64,000 nt of DNA from CAVQFD01 sp963724695 (GCA_963724695.1 CAVRVW010000011.1:676069-740068), one strand, 5' to 3'. Shown: positions 27,811 through 37,182, numbered from the stretch's first letter. Translations and numbers: made by a program. The notes: generated by a model from the sequence alone, not told the origin.

Positions 27811-28350
27811 ATGACGACTGTCGTCCCGCTCACGTCCGGCGCACCACTGCAGGGGTCCACCAGCATGCGTGCGAACGCGCTTGCCGAACGCCTCGAACAA
27901 GGAGCCCGTCAACTCGAAGCCGCCGTGCGGTCGCTCAGTCACTCAGAGTGGCTGGTCCGCATTCCGGGAGACGGCCGAACGATCGGTGTCGTGGTCCATC
28001 ACGTCGCGACCATGTACCCGTTGGAGATTCAGCTGGCGCAGTCGCTGGCCGCCGGAAAGCCGATCGCCGGCGTGACCTGGGACCTGGTCCACGAGCTCAA
28101 CGCCGACCACGCCCGGGCGAACCACGCCGTCGTCAAGGCAGAGGCGCTCGACCTGCTTCGCACGAACAGCGCGGCTGCCGCGACCGCCATTCGTGCGCTC
28201 AGCGACGAAGCGCTCGACCGGGCGGCGGCCGTCTCCCTCAATGCCGACGCTCCGCTGACGTGCCAGTTCTTCCTCGAGGACCACGCGGTCCGTCATAGCT
28301 ACCACCACCTGGCGCGGATTCGTTTCGCGCTGGCGTCATCCGGCATCTAG
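27811..28350 (+). CDS. DinB-like four-helix metal-binding protein
   Basis: I start at the ATG at 27811 because GGAGG lies 8-12 nt upstream. The 179-residue protein has the DinB/YfiT four-helix pattern with spaced histidines: GRTIGVVVHHVATMYPLEIQ, NADHARANHAVVKAEAL and FFLEDHAVRHSYHHLARIRF. These positions match metal ligands used by thiol-dependent transferases of this superfamily. It is first in a four-gene operon; a role in thiol or detoxification chemistry is possible but unproven. Confidence 0.75.
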   Translation: MTTVVPLTSGAPLQGSTSMRANALAERLEQGARQLEAAVRSLSHSEWLVRIPGDGRTIGVVVHHVATMYPLEIQLAQSLAAGKPIAGVTWDLVHELNADHARANHAVVKAEALDLLRTNSAAAATAIRALSDEALDRAAAVSLNADAPLTCQFFLEDHAVRHSYHHLARIRFALASSGI

Positions 28351-28359
28351 GGAGGGGTC

Positions 28360-29202
28360 ATGAGCACAACGAACGTGATGTCCTGTGACACCGTCATCCC
28401 GGCGGATCGTGCGCGTGCGATCAAGACGCGGCAGCAGGCGATGTGGGCGTCCGGCGATTTCTCGGTCGTCGGGAACACGCTTCAGATCGTCGGCGAGCTG
28501 CTGAACGAGGCGGCAGACGTGCGCGCGCTCCACCGGGTCCTGGACGTGGCTGCCGGCAGCGGGAACGCGACGCTCGCGGCGGCGCGCCGCTTTGCCCGCG
28601 TGACGTCCACCGACTACGTCCCCGCGCTCCTCGAACGTGGACGCGGCCGGGCGAAGGCTGAAGGCTTCGCCAACGTGACCTTCGAGGTGGCGGATGCCGA
28701 AGCGTTGCCGTATCCGGATGCGAGCTTCGACGTCGTGCTGTCCACCTTTGGCGTGATGTTCGCGCCCGATCACCGGCAGGCTGCCGCCGAGCTCGTGCGG
28801 GTGTGCAGGCCGGGAGGCCGAATCGGGCTGGCGAGCTGGACGCCCGCCGGCTTTCTCGGAGACCTCTTTCGCCTCGTCGCGCGGCACGTGCCGCCAACGC
28901 CGGGCGTGCAGTCGCCTCTCCTGTGGGGGACCGACGCCCACATTCGCGAGCTCTTCCGGGGATCGGCGAGAATAATGCACGCGACCCGAACGTTCGCGTT
29001 CCGGTATGAGTCGGCGGCCCACTTTGTGGAGGTATTCCGTACCTTCTACGGGCCTACGCACACCGCCTTCCTGGCCCTCGACACCGCGGGTCAGGCGGCC
29101 CTCGAGGGCGACATGATGGCGCTGCTTCGGTCGCTCGACGTGGGCGGCTCCGGTGGGCTTGTCGTGCCAGGCGAATATCTGGAGACTGTCATCACGAAAT
29201 GA
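28360..29202 (+). CDS. class I SAM-dependent methyltransferase
   Basis: Starts 9 nt after the DinB gene with GGAGGG upstream. The 280-residue protein has motif I VLDVAAGSGNATLAAARRF, motif II-like VTSTDYVPALLERGRG, FEVADAEALPYPDASFDVVL (post-motif II of UbiE-type enzymes) and RVCRPGGRIGLASWTPAGF. The substrate is a small molecule, not identified. Operon context with an aldo-keto reductase and a PIG-L deacetylase suggests modification of a secondary metabolite or xenobiotic. Confidence 0.85.
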   Translation: MSTTNVMSCDTVIPADRARAIKTRQQAMWASGDFSVVGNTLQIVGELLNEAADVRALHRVLDVAAGSGNATLAAARRFARVTSTDYVPALLERGRGRAKAEGFANVTFEVADAEALPYPDASFDVVLSTFGVMFAPDHRQAAAELVRVCRPGGRIGLASWTPAGFLGDLFRLVARHVPPTPGVQSPLLWGTDAHIRELFRGSARIMHATRTFAFRYESAAHFVEVFRTFYGPTHTAFLALDTAGQAALEGDMMALLRSLDVGGSGGLVVPGEYLETVITK

Positions 29203-29214
29203 GTGGGAGCGCGA

Positions 29215-30048
29215 ATGAGCGCAAAGCGAAGGCTGATGGCCGTGCTCGCCCACCCCGACGACGAATCGCTGGGCGTTGGCGGCACGCTTGCGAAGTACGC
29301 GTCGGAAGGGGTCGACGTGCGCCTGGTCACCGCGACCCGGGGCGACGGCGGCCGCTACCGCGGCTATCCGCGCGGCGACGATCGGCATCCAGGCCGGGCG
29401 GCCCTGGCGGGCATTCGCGAGACAGAGCTGCGGGCCGCCGCGACCGCGCTGGGGATTCGGGAGGTCTCGGTATTCGACTATCCCGATCAGGAGCTCGATC
29501 GCGCCGACCCGCGCGAGGTGGTCGGGCGCATCGTCGCTCAGTTGAGGACGTTCCGTCCCGACGTCGTCATCACTTTCGGGCCGGACGGCGCCTATGGGCA
29601 TCCGGATCACATCGCGATCTCGCAGTTCACCACGGCCGCGATGGTCGCCGCGGCCGACGCCGCGTTTGGCGCGGAGGGCGCGGGCGCGACGGCGCCGCCG
29701 CACTCCGTCTCGAAGCTCTATTACATCGCCTGGCCGGAGTCCACGTGGGGGGCATATCAGTCCGCGATCCGGACGCTGTCGGCAACCGTCGACGGCATCG
29801 AACGGTACGCAACGCCCTGGCCGGACTGGGCGATTACGACCGTCGTCGACACGAGCGACATGTGGCCGACCGTGTGGCGCGCCGTCTCGTGCCACGATTC
29901 GCAGCTCGCCGCGTACGAGCGCTTGAGAGATCTGACGCCGGAGCGCCACAGGGCGTTGTGGGGCCAGCAATCGTTCTATCGCGTGTTCAGCACGGTGAAC
30001 GGCGGGCGCACACGTGAGACGGACTTGTTCGAAGGGGTCGCCCGATGA
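29215..30048 (+). CDS. PIG-L/LmbE-family deacetylase
   Basis: The ATG at 29215 has GGGAG 5 nt upstream. The zinc motif AHPDDE occurs in LMAVLAHPDDESLGVGGTLA, and the second site in DGAYGHPDHIAISQFT; the conserved GRETE-like segment is AGIRETELRAAATALG. These are hallmarks of zinc-dependent N-acetylglucosaminyl or mycothiol/bacillithiol-type deacetylases. With a DinB protein in the same operon, a thiol-conjugate pathway is conceivable. It overlaps the next gene by ATGA. Confidence 0.85.
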   Translation: MSAKRRLMAVLAHPDDESLGVGGTLAKYASEGVDVRLVTATRGDGGRYRGYPRGDDRHPGRAALAGIRETELRAAATALGIREVSVFDYPDQELDRADPREVVGRIVAQLRTFRPDVVITFGPDGAYGHPDHIAISQFTTAAMVAAADAAFGAEGAGATAPPHSVSKLYYIAWPESTWGAYQSAIRTLSATVDGIERYATPWPDWAITTVVDTSDMWPTVWRAVSCHDSQLAAYERLRDLTPERHRALWGQQSFYRVFSTVNGGRTRETDLFEGVAR

Positions 30049-31038
30049 GTATGCGAAAGCGCACGCTGGGCCAGAGCGGGCTCGAAGTCTCGGCCCTCGG
30101 CTTTGGCTGCATGGGGATCAGCTCCGGGTATGGCCCCGCGACCAGCCGGCAGCAGGGGATCGCGGTGATCCGGGCGGCGGTTGACGCCGGCGTCACCTTC
30201 TTCGACACCGCCGAAGCCTACGGGCCCTACACGAACGAAGAGCTCGTGGGCGAAGCGCTCGGACCCGTCCGCGATCAAGTGGCGATTGCGACGAAATTCG
30301 GCTTCAAGTTCGACGCCGGCAAACAGGCAGGGCTGGACAGCCGCCCCTCGCACATCCGGGAGGTCGCCGAGGCCGCACTCGGGCGGCTCCAAGACGGATC
30401 GGATCGATCTCTTCTACCAGCACCGGGTGGACCCCGATGTCCCGATCGAGGATGTCGCCGGCACGGTCAAGGAGCTGATCCAGGAAGGCAAGGTCAAGCA
30501 CTTCGGCCTTTCCGAAGCCGGCGTCCAGACGCTCCGTCGGGCGCACGCCGTCCAGCCGGTGACGGCGCTGCAAAGCGAGTACTCGCTCTGGTGGCGAGAG
30601 CCGGAGAAGGAGGTGTTGCCGGCGCTCGAAGAGCTGGGCATCGGCTTCGTGCCCTTCAGCCCGCTCGGCAGGGGTTTCCTTACAGGGACGATTGACGAAA
30701 ACACGACGTTCGACGGCACCGACATCCGCAACATCGTCCCGCGCTTCGCGGCGGAAAACCGGAAGGCCAATCTCGCGTTCGTCGACTGGCTGGCCGGGTT
30801 TGCCCGGCGAAAGCAGGCCACGCCCGCGCAGGTCGCGCTCGCATGGCTGCTCGCGCAGAAGCCGTGGATCGTGCCGATTCCGGGGACGACGAAGCCTCGC
30901 CGGCTCGAGGAGAACCTGGGCGCGGCCATGATTGAGCTGAGCGCGGACGATCTCGGTGAGATTGACCGCACCGCGTCGGAGATATCCGTGCACGGCGCCC
31001 GCTACCCCGAGCACTTGCTGCGGATGGTTGGTCGCTGA
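30045..31038 (+). CDS. aldo/keto reductase (one frameshift)
   Basis: Overlaps the PIG-L stop by 4 nt. It begins KRTLGQSGLEVSALGFGCMG and contains DAGVTFFDTAEAYGPYTNEE (catalytic Asp and Tyr) and IATKFGFKF (Lys). An extra base near 30395 breaks the frame; the remainder KTDRIDLFYQHRVDPDVPIE to IPIPGTTKPRRLEENLGA-like WIVPIPGTTKPRRLEENLGA continues to 31038. Full length is about 330 residues, normal for the AKR13/YakC-like group. NADPH-dependent carbonyl reduction; the substrate is unknown. Last gene of the operon. Confidence 0.85.
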
Positions 31039-31222
31039 GAGAAGCATTAGCAGGCGGTTTACCTCAGCCGTGCGCTCTTCGTGCACGCCACGGTATTTCG
31101 GACGTCCCTCCGCCGGGTTGGACGAGCACCGCCGCGCGGGCGGCCAGGCGGCGAAATCCTCAGTGATTCCGCACTCTTCTCGCTGGCTGCGCACGGTACG
31201 CAGTCTGCACCGCGGCCGATCC

Positions 31223-31936
31223 ATGGAAGCGCGTCGGCGGGTGCCGATCGTCGAGAGAACCGCCTGGCTGCTCGGCGTCATCGGCCTGGCCGGGTGGGGC
31301 ATGTTCCACGTAGGGGCCGCCATCTCGACGCGGCAGGATCTGGAGCGCTTCGCGGCGCTCAGGTCCATCTCGCTGCCCGCCGGCACGCCGGACCAGTCCC
31401 TCTGGTCACCGAATCGCCGAAACGCCTGGCAGACGGCCCTGAGCGACCCTGCCCCCGTGCCGCTTGCGGTGCTCCGGATCCCGAAGATCCGGCTCGCGGC
31501 TGCGGTGCTGCCGGGCACTGACGACCGCACGCTCGACCGCGCCCTGGGTCACATCGAGGGCACGTCAGAACCGGGGGCGGACGGCAACTCCGGCATTGCC
31601 GGGCACCGGGACGGCTTCTTCCGCGGCCTGAAGGACATCGTTCCGGGCGACGCCATCGAGTTGGACACGCTCCAAGGGCGGGACACCTATCGCGTCGAGC
31701 GCACCTGGGTCGTCGACCCGGAAGAGGTCTGGGTCGTCTCCGCGACGCCCAGGCGAGCGCTGACGCTGGTGACCTGCTATCCCTTCTACTACGTTGGCTC
31801 CGCTCCCCGGCGGTTCATCGTCCGGGCCGTGCTTGCCGACGACAGCATCGAGTCGTCCCTGTCCCCCACGGCACGTGCCCCATGCGTGCTCTGCGGAGAC
31901 TGGCGGACTGCCTTCCGGTCTTTCCACGTCCTGTAA
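31223..31936 (+). CDS. class D-type sortase
   Basis: A 237-residue membrane-anchored transpeptidase: an N-terminal helix (WLLGVIGLAGWGMFHVGA), then the sortase barrel with PLAVLRIPKIRLAAAVLPG, GNSGIAGHRDGFFRGLKDIV (catalytic His128), TLVTCYPFYYVGSAPRRFIV (Cys185 in TLxTC and the Arg at 196-197). The catalytic triad is complete. It precedes by 35 nt a secreted protein ending in an LPSTA sorting signal, which is its probable substrate. Sortases in diderm bacteria are a minority; this type recurs in Acidobacteriota. Confidence 0.85.
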   Translation: MEARRRVPIVERTAWLLGVIGLAGWGMFHVGAAISTRQDLERFAALRSISLPAGTPDQSLWSPNRRNAWQTALSDPAPVPLAVLRIPKIRLAAAVLPGTDDRTLDRALGHIEGTSEPGADGNSGIAGHRDGFFRGLKDIVPGDAIELDTLQGRDTYRVERTWVVDPEEVWVVSATPRRALTLVTCYPFYYVGSAPRRFIVRAVLADDSIESSLSPTARAPCVLCGDWRTAFRSFHVL

Positions 31937-31971
31937 ACCGTCCGTAGAGCGTCAGAAATGGAGAAGCGTAT

Positions 31972-32791
31972 ATGTCACGTTCAATGAGTGGGTTGCTGCT
32001 GGCCGCAGCGGTGGTGTGGGGGATGGCCGTCGCGCCGCAGGCGCAGACATCGACCTCGCAGGAGACGAAGGCCTTCACGGTGCTCGCGGTGAACGGCAAC
32101 CAGCTGATCGTGAGGCTGCCGGAGGGCACGAGGGAGCTGATGGTCCCCGAAGACTTTCTCTTCACCATCAACGGAAAGCAGATGAACGTGCGCCAGCTGA
32201 AGGCGGGCATGCAGGGCACGGCCACCATCACGACGCGGACCACGGTCACTCCGGTGAGCGTGACCGAGGTGAAGAACGGCACCGTCGTGGTGCGTAACAG
32301 TGCGGGGATCATCGTACGCACCGACGAGGGCGTCCGGAGCTTCACGCAGAGCGACGTGGACAAGCGCGGCGTGCAGGTGTACCGCGACGGCGCACCCGTG
32401 CAGGTGGCGCAGCTGCGTGAAGGCGACAGGCTGAGCGCGACGATCGTGACGTCGTTGCCGCCGAGAGTCATGACCGAGCAGGAGGTGAACGCCACCCTCG
32501 CAACCGCCAAGGCGGCTTCCGGGTCCGCGGCTCCGGCTGCGGCGCCAGCAGCCGAGGCCGGCTGCCGCTGGCACGTCATCCGCTGGCGCGACGTCACCCG
32601 CCGGCACTGCAGCATCCGCCGGCACGGCGGCACGTGCGCCGAGCGCCTCGGCGTCGCCGTCGTCCGCGTCTGGCGGCGCCGCCAGGACGCTGCCGAGCAC
32701 CGCCAGCTCGTGGCCCCTCCTCGGGCTCGCGGGCGCCCTGTTCCTCGCGATCGGCGCCGGGCTGACGATGAGGCGCCGCCACAGCAGCTAG
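31972..32791 (+). CDS. secreted protein with LPSTA sortase signal (one frameshift)
   Basis: GGAG lies 8 nt upstream. A signal peptide (cleavage near APQAQ) is followed by about 170 residues of beta-rich domain (FTVLAVNGNQLIVRLPEGTR, GTVVVRNSAGIIVRTDEGVR). In the frame of the start the C terminus becomes Arg-rich nonsense after about residue 195. In the frame shifted near 32560 it is an Ala/Ser/Thr-rich linker, then LPSTASS, a hydrophobic helix (WPLLGLAGALFLAIGAGL) and TMRRRHSS before TAG at 32791. That is a canonical sortase sorting signal, so I infer a single indel. Confidence 0.75.
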
Positions 32792-32805
32792 CCGATTGGC
32801 CCGAC

Positions 32806-32843
32806 AAGGCCGCGTTCGCACGTCACCGTGCGAGCGCGGCCTT
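32806..32843 (+). terminator. strong hairpin after the sortase substrate gene
   Basis: AAGGCCGCGTTCGCACG, loop TCAC, then CGTGCGAGCGCGGCCTT: a 17-bp stem with one G-U pair. There is no T tract on the plus strand. It lies 15 nt after the sorting-signal stop and 20 nt before the malic enzyme start, so it probably ends or insulates the sortase transcript. Confidence 0.6.
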
Positions 32844-32862
32844 GACCGGGTAGTATCCTCCG

Positions 32863-34462
32863 ATGAAGCGCGGGTTCGACGTTCTCCGCGACAAGACCCT
32901 CAATCGATCCATCACTTTCCGCCCGAAGGAAAGGGATCGTCTCGGCCTGGGCGGCCTGCTGCCGTACGTCGTGGCGACGCCGCGACAGATGGTGCAGCGG
33001 GTGATCGCGAACCTCGATCGGCTGCCCCGCGACATCGATCGATACACGCTGCTCTCGTCGCTGCAGGAGAGAAACGAGCAGCTGTTCTACCAGACGCTCG
33101 TCGCCCACATCGAGCGTCTCCTGCCGCTCGATCTACACGCCGACGGTTGGCGAGGCCTGCCGGGAGTTCTCACACATCGCGAGGGACCCCAAGGGCTTCT
33201 TCATCACCCCGAAGGACCGTGGACGCATCCGGAAGATCCTGGGCAACTGGCCGCACCGGGACATCCGCGTCATCGTCGTCACCGACGGACAGCGAATCCT
33301 CGGCCTTGGCGACCTCGGCGCCAATGGCATGGGCATTCCAATCGGCAAGCTCGCGCTGTATACCGCCTGCGCGGGCATCCATCCAAGCGCCTGTCTGCCG
33401 GTCACGCTCGACGTCGGGACGAACAACGAGACGCTGCTCGGCGACGTGCTGTACCTCGGATACCCGCGCAGGAGGCTGACAGGCAAGGCGTACTTCGATC
33501 TGGTGGAAGAGTTCGTGAGCGCCGTGCAGTCGCGCTATCCGGACGTCTTGATCCAGTTCGAGGACTTCCTGACGCCGAACGCGTACGCCCTCCTGAACAA
33601 GTACCGGGAGCGGGTGCTCTGCTTCAACGACGACATCCAGGGTACGGCCGCGGTCGCTCTCGCCGGCGTGTACTCCTCGACGCGCATCACCGGCGTGCCG
33701 TTCAAGGATCTCCGGATCATGTTCCTTGGCGCCGGTTCCGCGGCCACGGGGATCGCCGATCTGACGAGCGCGGCGCTCGTCGAGGCGGGTCTCGGCCTCG
33801 ACGAAGCCCGTCGCCGGCTGTGGTTCGTCGACGTGAACGGGCTGGTGGTCAAGGGGCGGTCGGACCTGATGCCGCACAACCTTCCGTACGCCCACGACCA
33901 CCGGCCTCTCGGGTTCCTCGAGGCCATCGATGCGATCAGGCCGCAGGTGCTGATTGGCGCGACCGGCGCTCCGGGGACGTTCACCCAGCCGGTGATCGAG
34001 CGGTTGAGCGAGATCAACCCGCGGCCGGTGATCTTCGCGCTGTCGAATCCGACGTCCCGGGCCGAGTGCACGCCGGAGCAGGCGTATGCCTGGTCCGGCG
34101 GGCGGGCGATCTACACGAGCGGCAGCCCGTTCGCGCCGGTGACGTACGGGGGCACGCTGTTCCGGCCGGCGCAAGGCAACAACGCGTACGTGTTCCCCGG
34201 CATCGGGCTGGGCGCGGTCGCGTGCCGCGCCCGTACGCTGCCCGACGAGCTGTTCCTCGAGGCGGCCCGCACGCTCGCGAACCTGGTGCGGCGGAAGGAT
34301 CTCGACGAGGGCGCGCTCTACCCGCCCCTGCGGGAGATCCGCAAGATCTCGCTGGCGATCGCGGTGAGCGTCGCCACGAAGGCCTACACGATGGGCCTGG
34401 CGCGACAGCCACGTCCACGCAATATTCGTCGGAGCGTCGAGGCGCTCATCTACACCCCGTAG
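32863..34462 (+). CDS. NAD(P)-dependent malic enzyme (one frameshift)
   Basis: Oxidative decarboxylation of malate to pyruvate. It starts KRGFDVLRDKTLNRSITF; an indel near 33128 shifts into IYTPTVGEACREFSHIARDP, the family signature with catalytic Tyr. Next come VTDGQRILGLGDLGANGMGI, the metal site FEDF followed by CFNDDIQGTAAVALAGVYSS, the nucleotide-binding IMFLGAGSAATGIADL and FALSNPTSRAECTPEQAYAW. Restored length is about 533 residues, normal for large-type (MaeA/SfcA-like) malic enzymes. Confidence 0.9.
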
Positions 34463-34563
34463 TCCGGATGTCGCTGGCAGCTGACAGCCGGAGGGCATAG
34501 CCGAGGCGGGCCGCCCCCGAATCGGGCCCTGTTGACCGGACCTGGCCCGGTCGTAGTAGGATG

Positions 34564-34581
34564 TACAACCAGATGGTTGTA
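34564..34581 (+). promoter_or_regulatory. ArsR operator palindrome over the start codon
   Basis: TACAACCA-GA-TGGTTGTA is a perfect 8-bp inverted repeat with a 2-nt centre; the ATG at 34573 lies inside it. TTGACC at about 34534 and TAGGAT-like sequence just upstream are candidate promoter elements. Self-repression by the encoded ArsR protein is expected. Confidence 0.55.
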
Positions 34582-35022
34582 TTTAGACAGTCGTCGGCCG
34601 ACCGCTACGACCAGCTGTTCGGGGCGTTGGCCGATGCCACGCGGCGCGACATCCTCGCGCGCGTGATGAACGCCGACGCATCTGTCAGCGAGCTGGCCGC
34701 GCGATACGAGATGTCGTTTGCCGCCGTGCAGAAGCACGTGGCCGTGCTGGAACGTGCTCAGCTGGTGATCAAACGGAAGGACGGTCGCTCGCAACGCGTG
34801 GCCGGCAACCCCGACGCCGTGCGCCGGGCCAATTCTCTGCTGGCACAGTTCGAGCAGCGCTGGCAGGCGCGCGTCGGTCGCCTGGACGAGTTGTTGGCCA
34901 CTTCACACCAAGGAGCTCCGCATGCCGGTCGTCGAGATTCGCAAGGACCCCGCAGCGCTGACGATGACAGTCGTCGCCCAGTTCGCCGCTCCCGTCGCCC
35001 GCGTGTGGGCCGCGTACGCTGA
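34573..35022 (+). CDS. ArsR-family regulator paired with SRPBCC protein
   Basis: I choose the ATG at 34573 (MVVFRQSSADRYDQLFGALA), the form in which such regulators usually begin, over the ATG at 34561 upstream of the palindrome. HTH: ADATRRDILARVM, VSELAARYEMSFAAVQKHVA and VLERAQLVIKRKDGRSQRVA. The typical protein ends near DELLA (about residue 110). Here the frame runs on for about 40 residues into the next gene, overlapping it by 101 nt; either a late stop or a lost base explains the tail. It probably represses itself and the SRPBCC gene. Confidence 0.8.
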   Translation: MVVFRQSSADRYDQLFGALADATRRDILARVMNADASVSELAARYEMSFAAVQKHVAVLERAQLVIKRKDGRSQRVAGNPDAVRRANSLLAQFEQRWQARVGRLDELLATSHQGAPHAGRRDSQGPRSADDDSRRPVRRSRRPRVGRVR

Positions 35023-35410
35023 CCCACGTCAGCTCGAGCGCTTCTGGGGCCCGCCCGAGTGGCCCGCCACGTTCGTGCGGCACGACTTCGTGGTCGGCGG
35101 CCGCTCCGAGTACTACATGACCGGCCCGAAAGGCGAACAGTCTGGAGGCTTCTTCGAGTTCCTGGCCATCGACGAGCCTCGTACGTTCGAGGTGCTGGAT
35201 GGGTTTCTCGGCCCGGACGGCAAGCCTGCACAGGGGATGCCCACGATGCGGATGCGGTTCACCTTCGAGCCGCACGCCGGCGGGACGCGCATGGTCACGG
35301 TGACGACGTTCCCGTCGGTCGAGGCACTCGAGCAAGTGCTCGGCATGGGCATGGAAGAGGGCCTGCGGGCCGCTATGGGGCAGATCGACGGCGTCCTGGC
35401 TGCCGCCTAG
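34922..35410 (+). CDS. SRPBCC (AHSA1-like) domain protein
   Basis: A 162-residue START/Bet v1-like protein with the AHSA1 pattern: TMTVVAQFAAPVARVWAAYA, LERFWGPPEWPATFVRHDFV, GRSEYYMTGPKGEQSGGFFE and MRMRFTFEPHAGGTRMVTVT. AAGGAG lies 7 nt upstream, inside the regulator's tail. Members bind a hydrophobic ligand; when co-encoded with ArsR they are thought to be the regulated output. No ligand is known. Confidence 0.85.
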   Translation: MPVVEIRKDPAALTMTVVAQFAAPVARVWAAYADPRQLERFWGPPEWPATFVRHDFVVGGRSEYYMTGPKGEQSGGFFEFLAIDEPRTFEVLDGFLGPDGKPAQGMPTMRMRFTFEPHAGGTRMVTVTTFPSVEALEQVLGMGMEEGLRAAMGQIDGVLAAA

Positions 35411-35444
35411 TCCATGTGTCGGGCTCGACCGTGCTTGGGCTACC

Positions 35445-36299
35445 ATGCGGGTTCCTATGACTGGTAACCAATCAAGTGGTCCCGTTGCCGCCGGCGCGCA
35501 GCGCATGAAAGACGACGTCTCGCTCAGCATCGGCCAGATGGACGGCGCATGGCGGTTGATGTGCGCCGGGGGACCAAAGTCTGTGATAGCGGAGACCGAA
35601 GGGGTTCAGTACATCTTCGGCGGCCTGCCCGTCAGTTTTTTCAATCTCGCGCTGCTGACCGGCTCGGCACTCTCTGCCGAAGCGCTCGGCGCGCGCGGGC
35701 GCGAGGCGTGCGCGTGGGCCGCCGCCCAGGCTGTTCCCTGGCTGTTCATGGTCACGCACGAGCGGCTCGAGCCCGGCGTCGATGTCGCCGCAACGCTCGA
35801 CGCGTGCGGCCTGACGCCTCTGATGCCGATGACGGGCATGGTCGCACGGAGCGTTGCCGCCCCTGCGGCCGTTCCCGGTCTCGACCTGACCGTGCCTCAG
35901 GACGAAGGAGGCTGCGCGGCGATCCTGGACATCAACGCGCTCGCATACGGAATGGATCTGGAAGACGGCAAGGCGGCGATCGGTACTCGTGCGTTCTGGA
36001 AGGACCACTTTCCGGTTCTCGGCGTCGCGGGCGGCAAGCCCGTCAGCTGCGCCGCGGTCCTGATGGTGGACGGTCATCGCTACGTCGCGCTCGTCGCCAC
36101 CGATCCGGGCCAGCAGCGCCGCGGGTTTGCCGACGCGGTGATGCGACAGGCGTTGGAGAACGCGGCCAGAGCCCATGGGGAGACACCGACCGTGCTCCAT
36201 GCCACCGATGCCGGCCGGCCGGTCTACGAGCGCATGGGGTACGCGACCATTTCGACGCACACGCTCTTGATGGAAAAACGCTTCCTCGAGGGACACTGA
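35445..36299 (+). CDS. GNAT-family N-acetyltransferase
   Basis: A 284-residue protein with a C-terminal GNAT core: GGKPVSCAAVLMVDGHRYVA, VATDPGQQRRGFADAVMRQA (acetyl-CoA pyrophosphate loop Q-RRGFA) and HATDAGRPVYERMGYATIST. The N-terminal half is a second, degenerate acyltransferase-like domain. The start is uncertain: ATGs at 35445, 35457 and 35505 lack a clear ribosome site. Substrate unknown. Confidence 0.75.
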   Translation: MRVPMTGNQSSGPVAAGAQRMKDDVSLSIGQMDGAWRLMCAGGPKSVIAETEGVQYIFGGLPVSFFNLALLTGSALSAEALGARGREACAWAAAQAVPWLFMVTHERLEPGVDVAATLDACGLTPLMPMTGMVARSVAAPAAVPGLDLTVPQDEGGCAAILDINALAYGMDLEDGKAAIGTRAFWKDHFPVLGVAGGKPVSCAAVLMVDGHRYVALVATDPGQQRRGFADAVMRQALENAARAHGETPTVLHATDAGRPVYERMGYATISTHTLLMEKRFLEGH

Positions 36300-36340
36300 C
36301 GATACGGTGAAAAGCCGCTCCAGTCGTATACGATGCCCCC

Positions 36341-37174
36341 ATGCGACGGACGTGGGCATCGGCTCTATGGATGCGGTTCGCACTGGCCCTTGCGCTGGCG
36401 CTGGGTCTGGCCGTCATGACCGCCGAGGCGCAGCGGTTCACCATCCTGACCAACGGACGGAACCTCCAGATCCCGATCAACCACGGACTCCCCGACCAGC
36501 CCCTCGGCTTCACGTACTGCCGCCTGCGGTACGAGAACATCCGCCGGGCGAGAAAGTCCGGCTGGGGCGACGACTATCCGCAAGCGGACTACAACTTCAT
36601 GGTGCGTCTGGCCGAGCTGACCAGAACGACGATCAGCCGGTGGGACAACGGCTACCCGGGCTTTGCGAACGTCACCGCCTTGGATCCCGACCTCTACCGG
36701 TGTCCGTACCTCCGCATGCAGAATGCGGCCAACTACGACTTCACGCCTGAAGAGGCCGCCCGCATGCAGGACTACCTGCTGAAGGGCGGCTTTCTCTGGA
36801 TCGACGACAACTGGGATCCGGACTTCGAGTACATCCGTCCGAATCTCAGGCGCATCATGCCCGGGGCAAAGATCGTCGACCTGCCGGTCGAGCACCCGAT
36901 GTTCTCGATTCTCTACCGCGTCAACCCGCTCCCGCAGATCCCGTCGCTCGGTTCGTGGCAGTACTCACGTCAGGATTCCGAGATCGGGCCTTCAACCGTG
37001 CACTACTACGGTGTCTTCGACGACCACGACAGGCTGGTGGTGCTCGTCAGCATGAACTCGGACGTTTCAGACAGCTGGGAGCGGGAAGGCGACAACCAGG
37101 AGTACTTCGACACCTTTGCCGGAAGGGGCTATGCGCTGGGTGTGAACGTGGCCGTCTGGGTCATGACCCACTGA
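36341..37174 (+). CDS. DUF4159 secreted protein
   Basis: A 277-residue protein with a signal peptide (ALALALGLAVMTAEAQ). The family signature is clear: FTYCRLRYENIRRARKSGWG, DDYPQADYNFMVRLAELT, LRMQNAANYDFTPEEAARMQ and GGFLWIDDNWDPDFE. DUF4159 resembles a GATase1/ThuA-like fold often found near von Willebrand and MoxR genes; no such genes are nearby. Function unknown. It converges on the kinase-like gene, with 8 nt between them. Confidence 0.8.
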   Translation: MRRTWASALWMRFALALALALGLAVMTAEAQRFTILTNGRNLQIPINHGLPDQPLGFTYCRLRYENIRRARKSGWGDDYPQADYNFMVRLAELTRTTISRWDNGYPGFANVTALDPDLYRCPYLRMQNAANYDFTPEEAARMQDYLLKGGFLWIDDNWDPDFEYIRPNLRRIMPGAKIVDLPVEHPMFSILYRVNPLPQIPSLGSWQYSRQDSEIGPSTVHYYGVFDDHDRLVVLVSMNSDVSDSWEREGDNQEYFDTFAGRGYALGVNVAVWVMTH

Positions 37175-37182
37175 AAAAGCGC

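Noticed and set aside
28336..29970. 544-codon minus-strand frame opposite the methyltransferase and PIG-L genes
   Set aside because: Shadow frame typical of high GC; both plus-strand genes have clear family motifs and ribosome sites.
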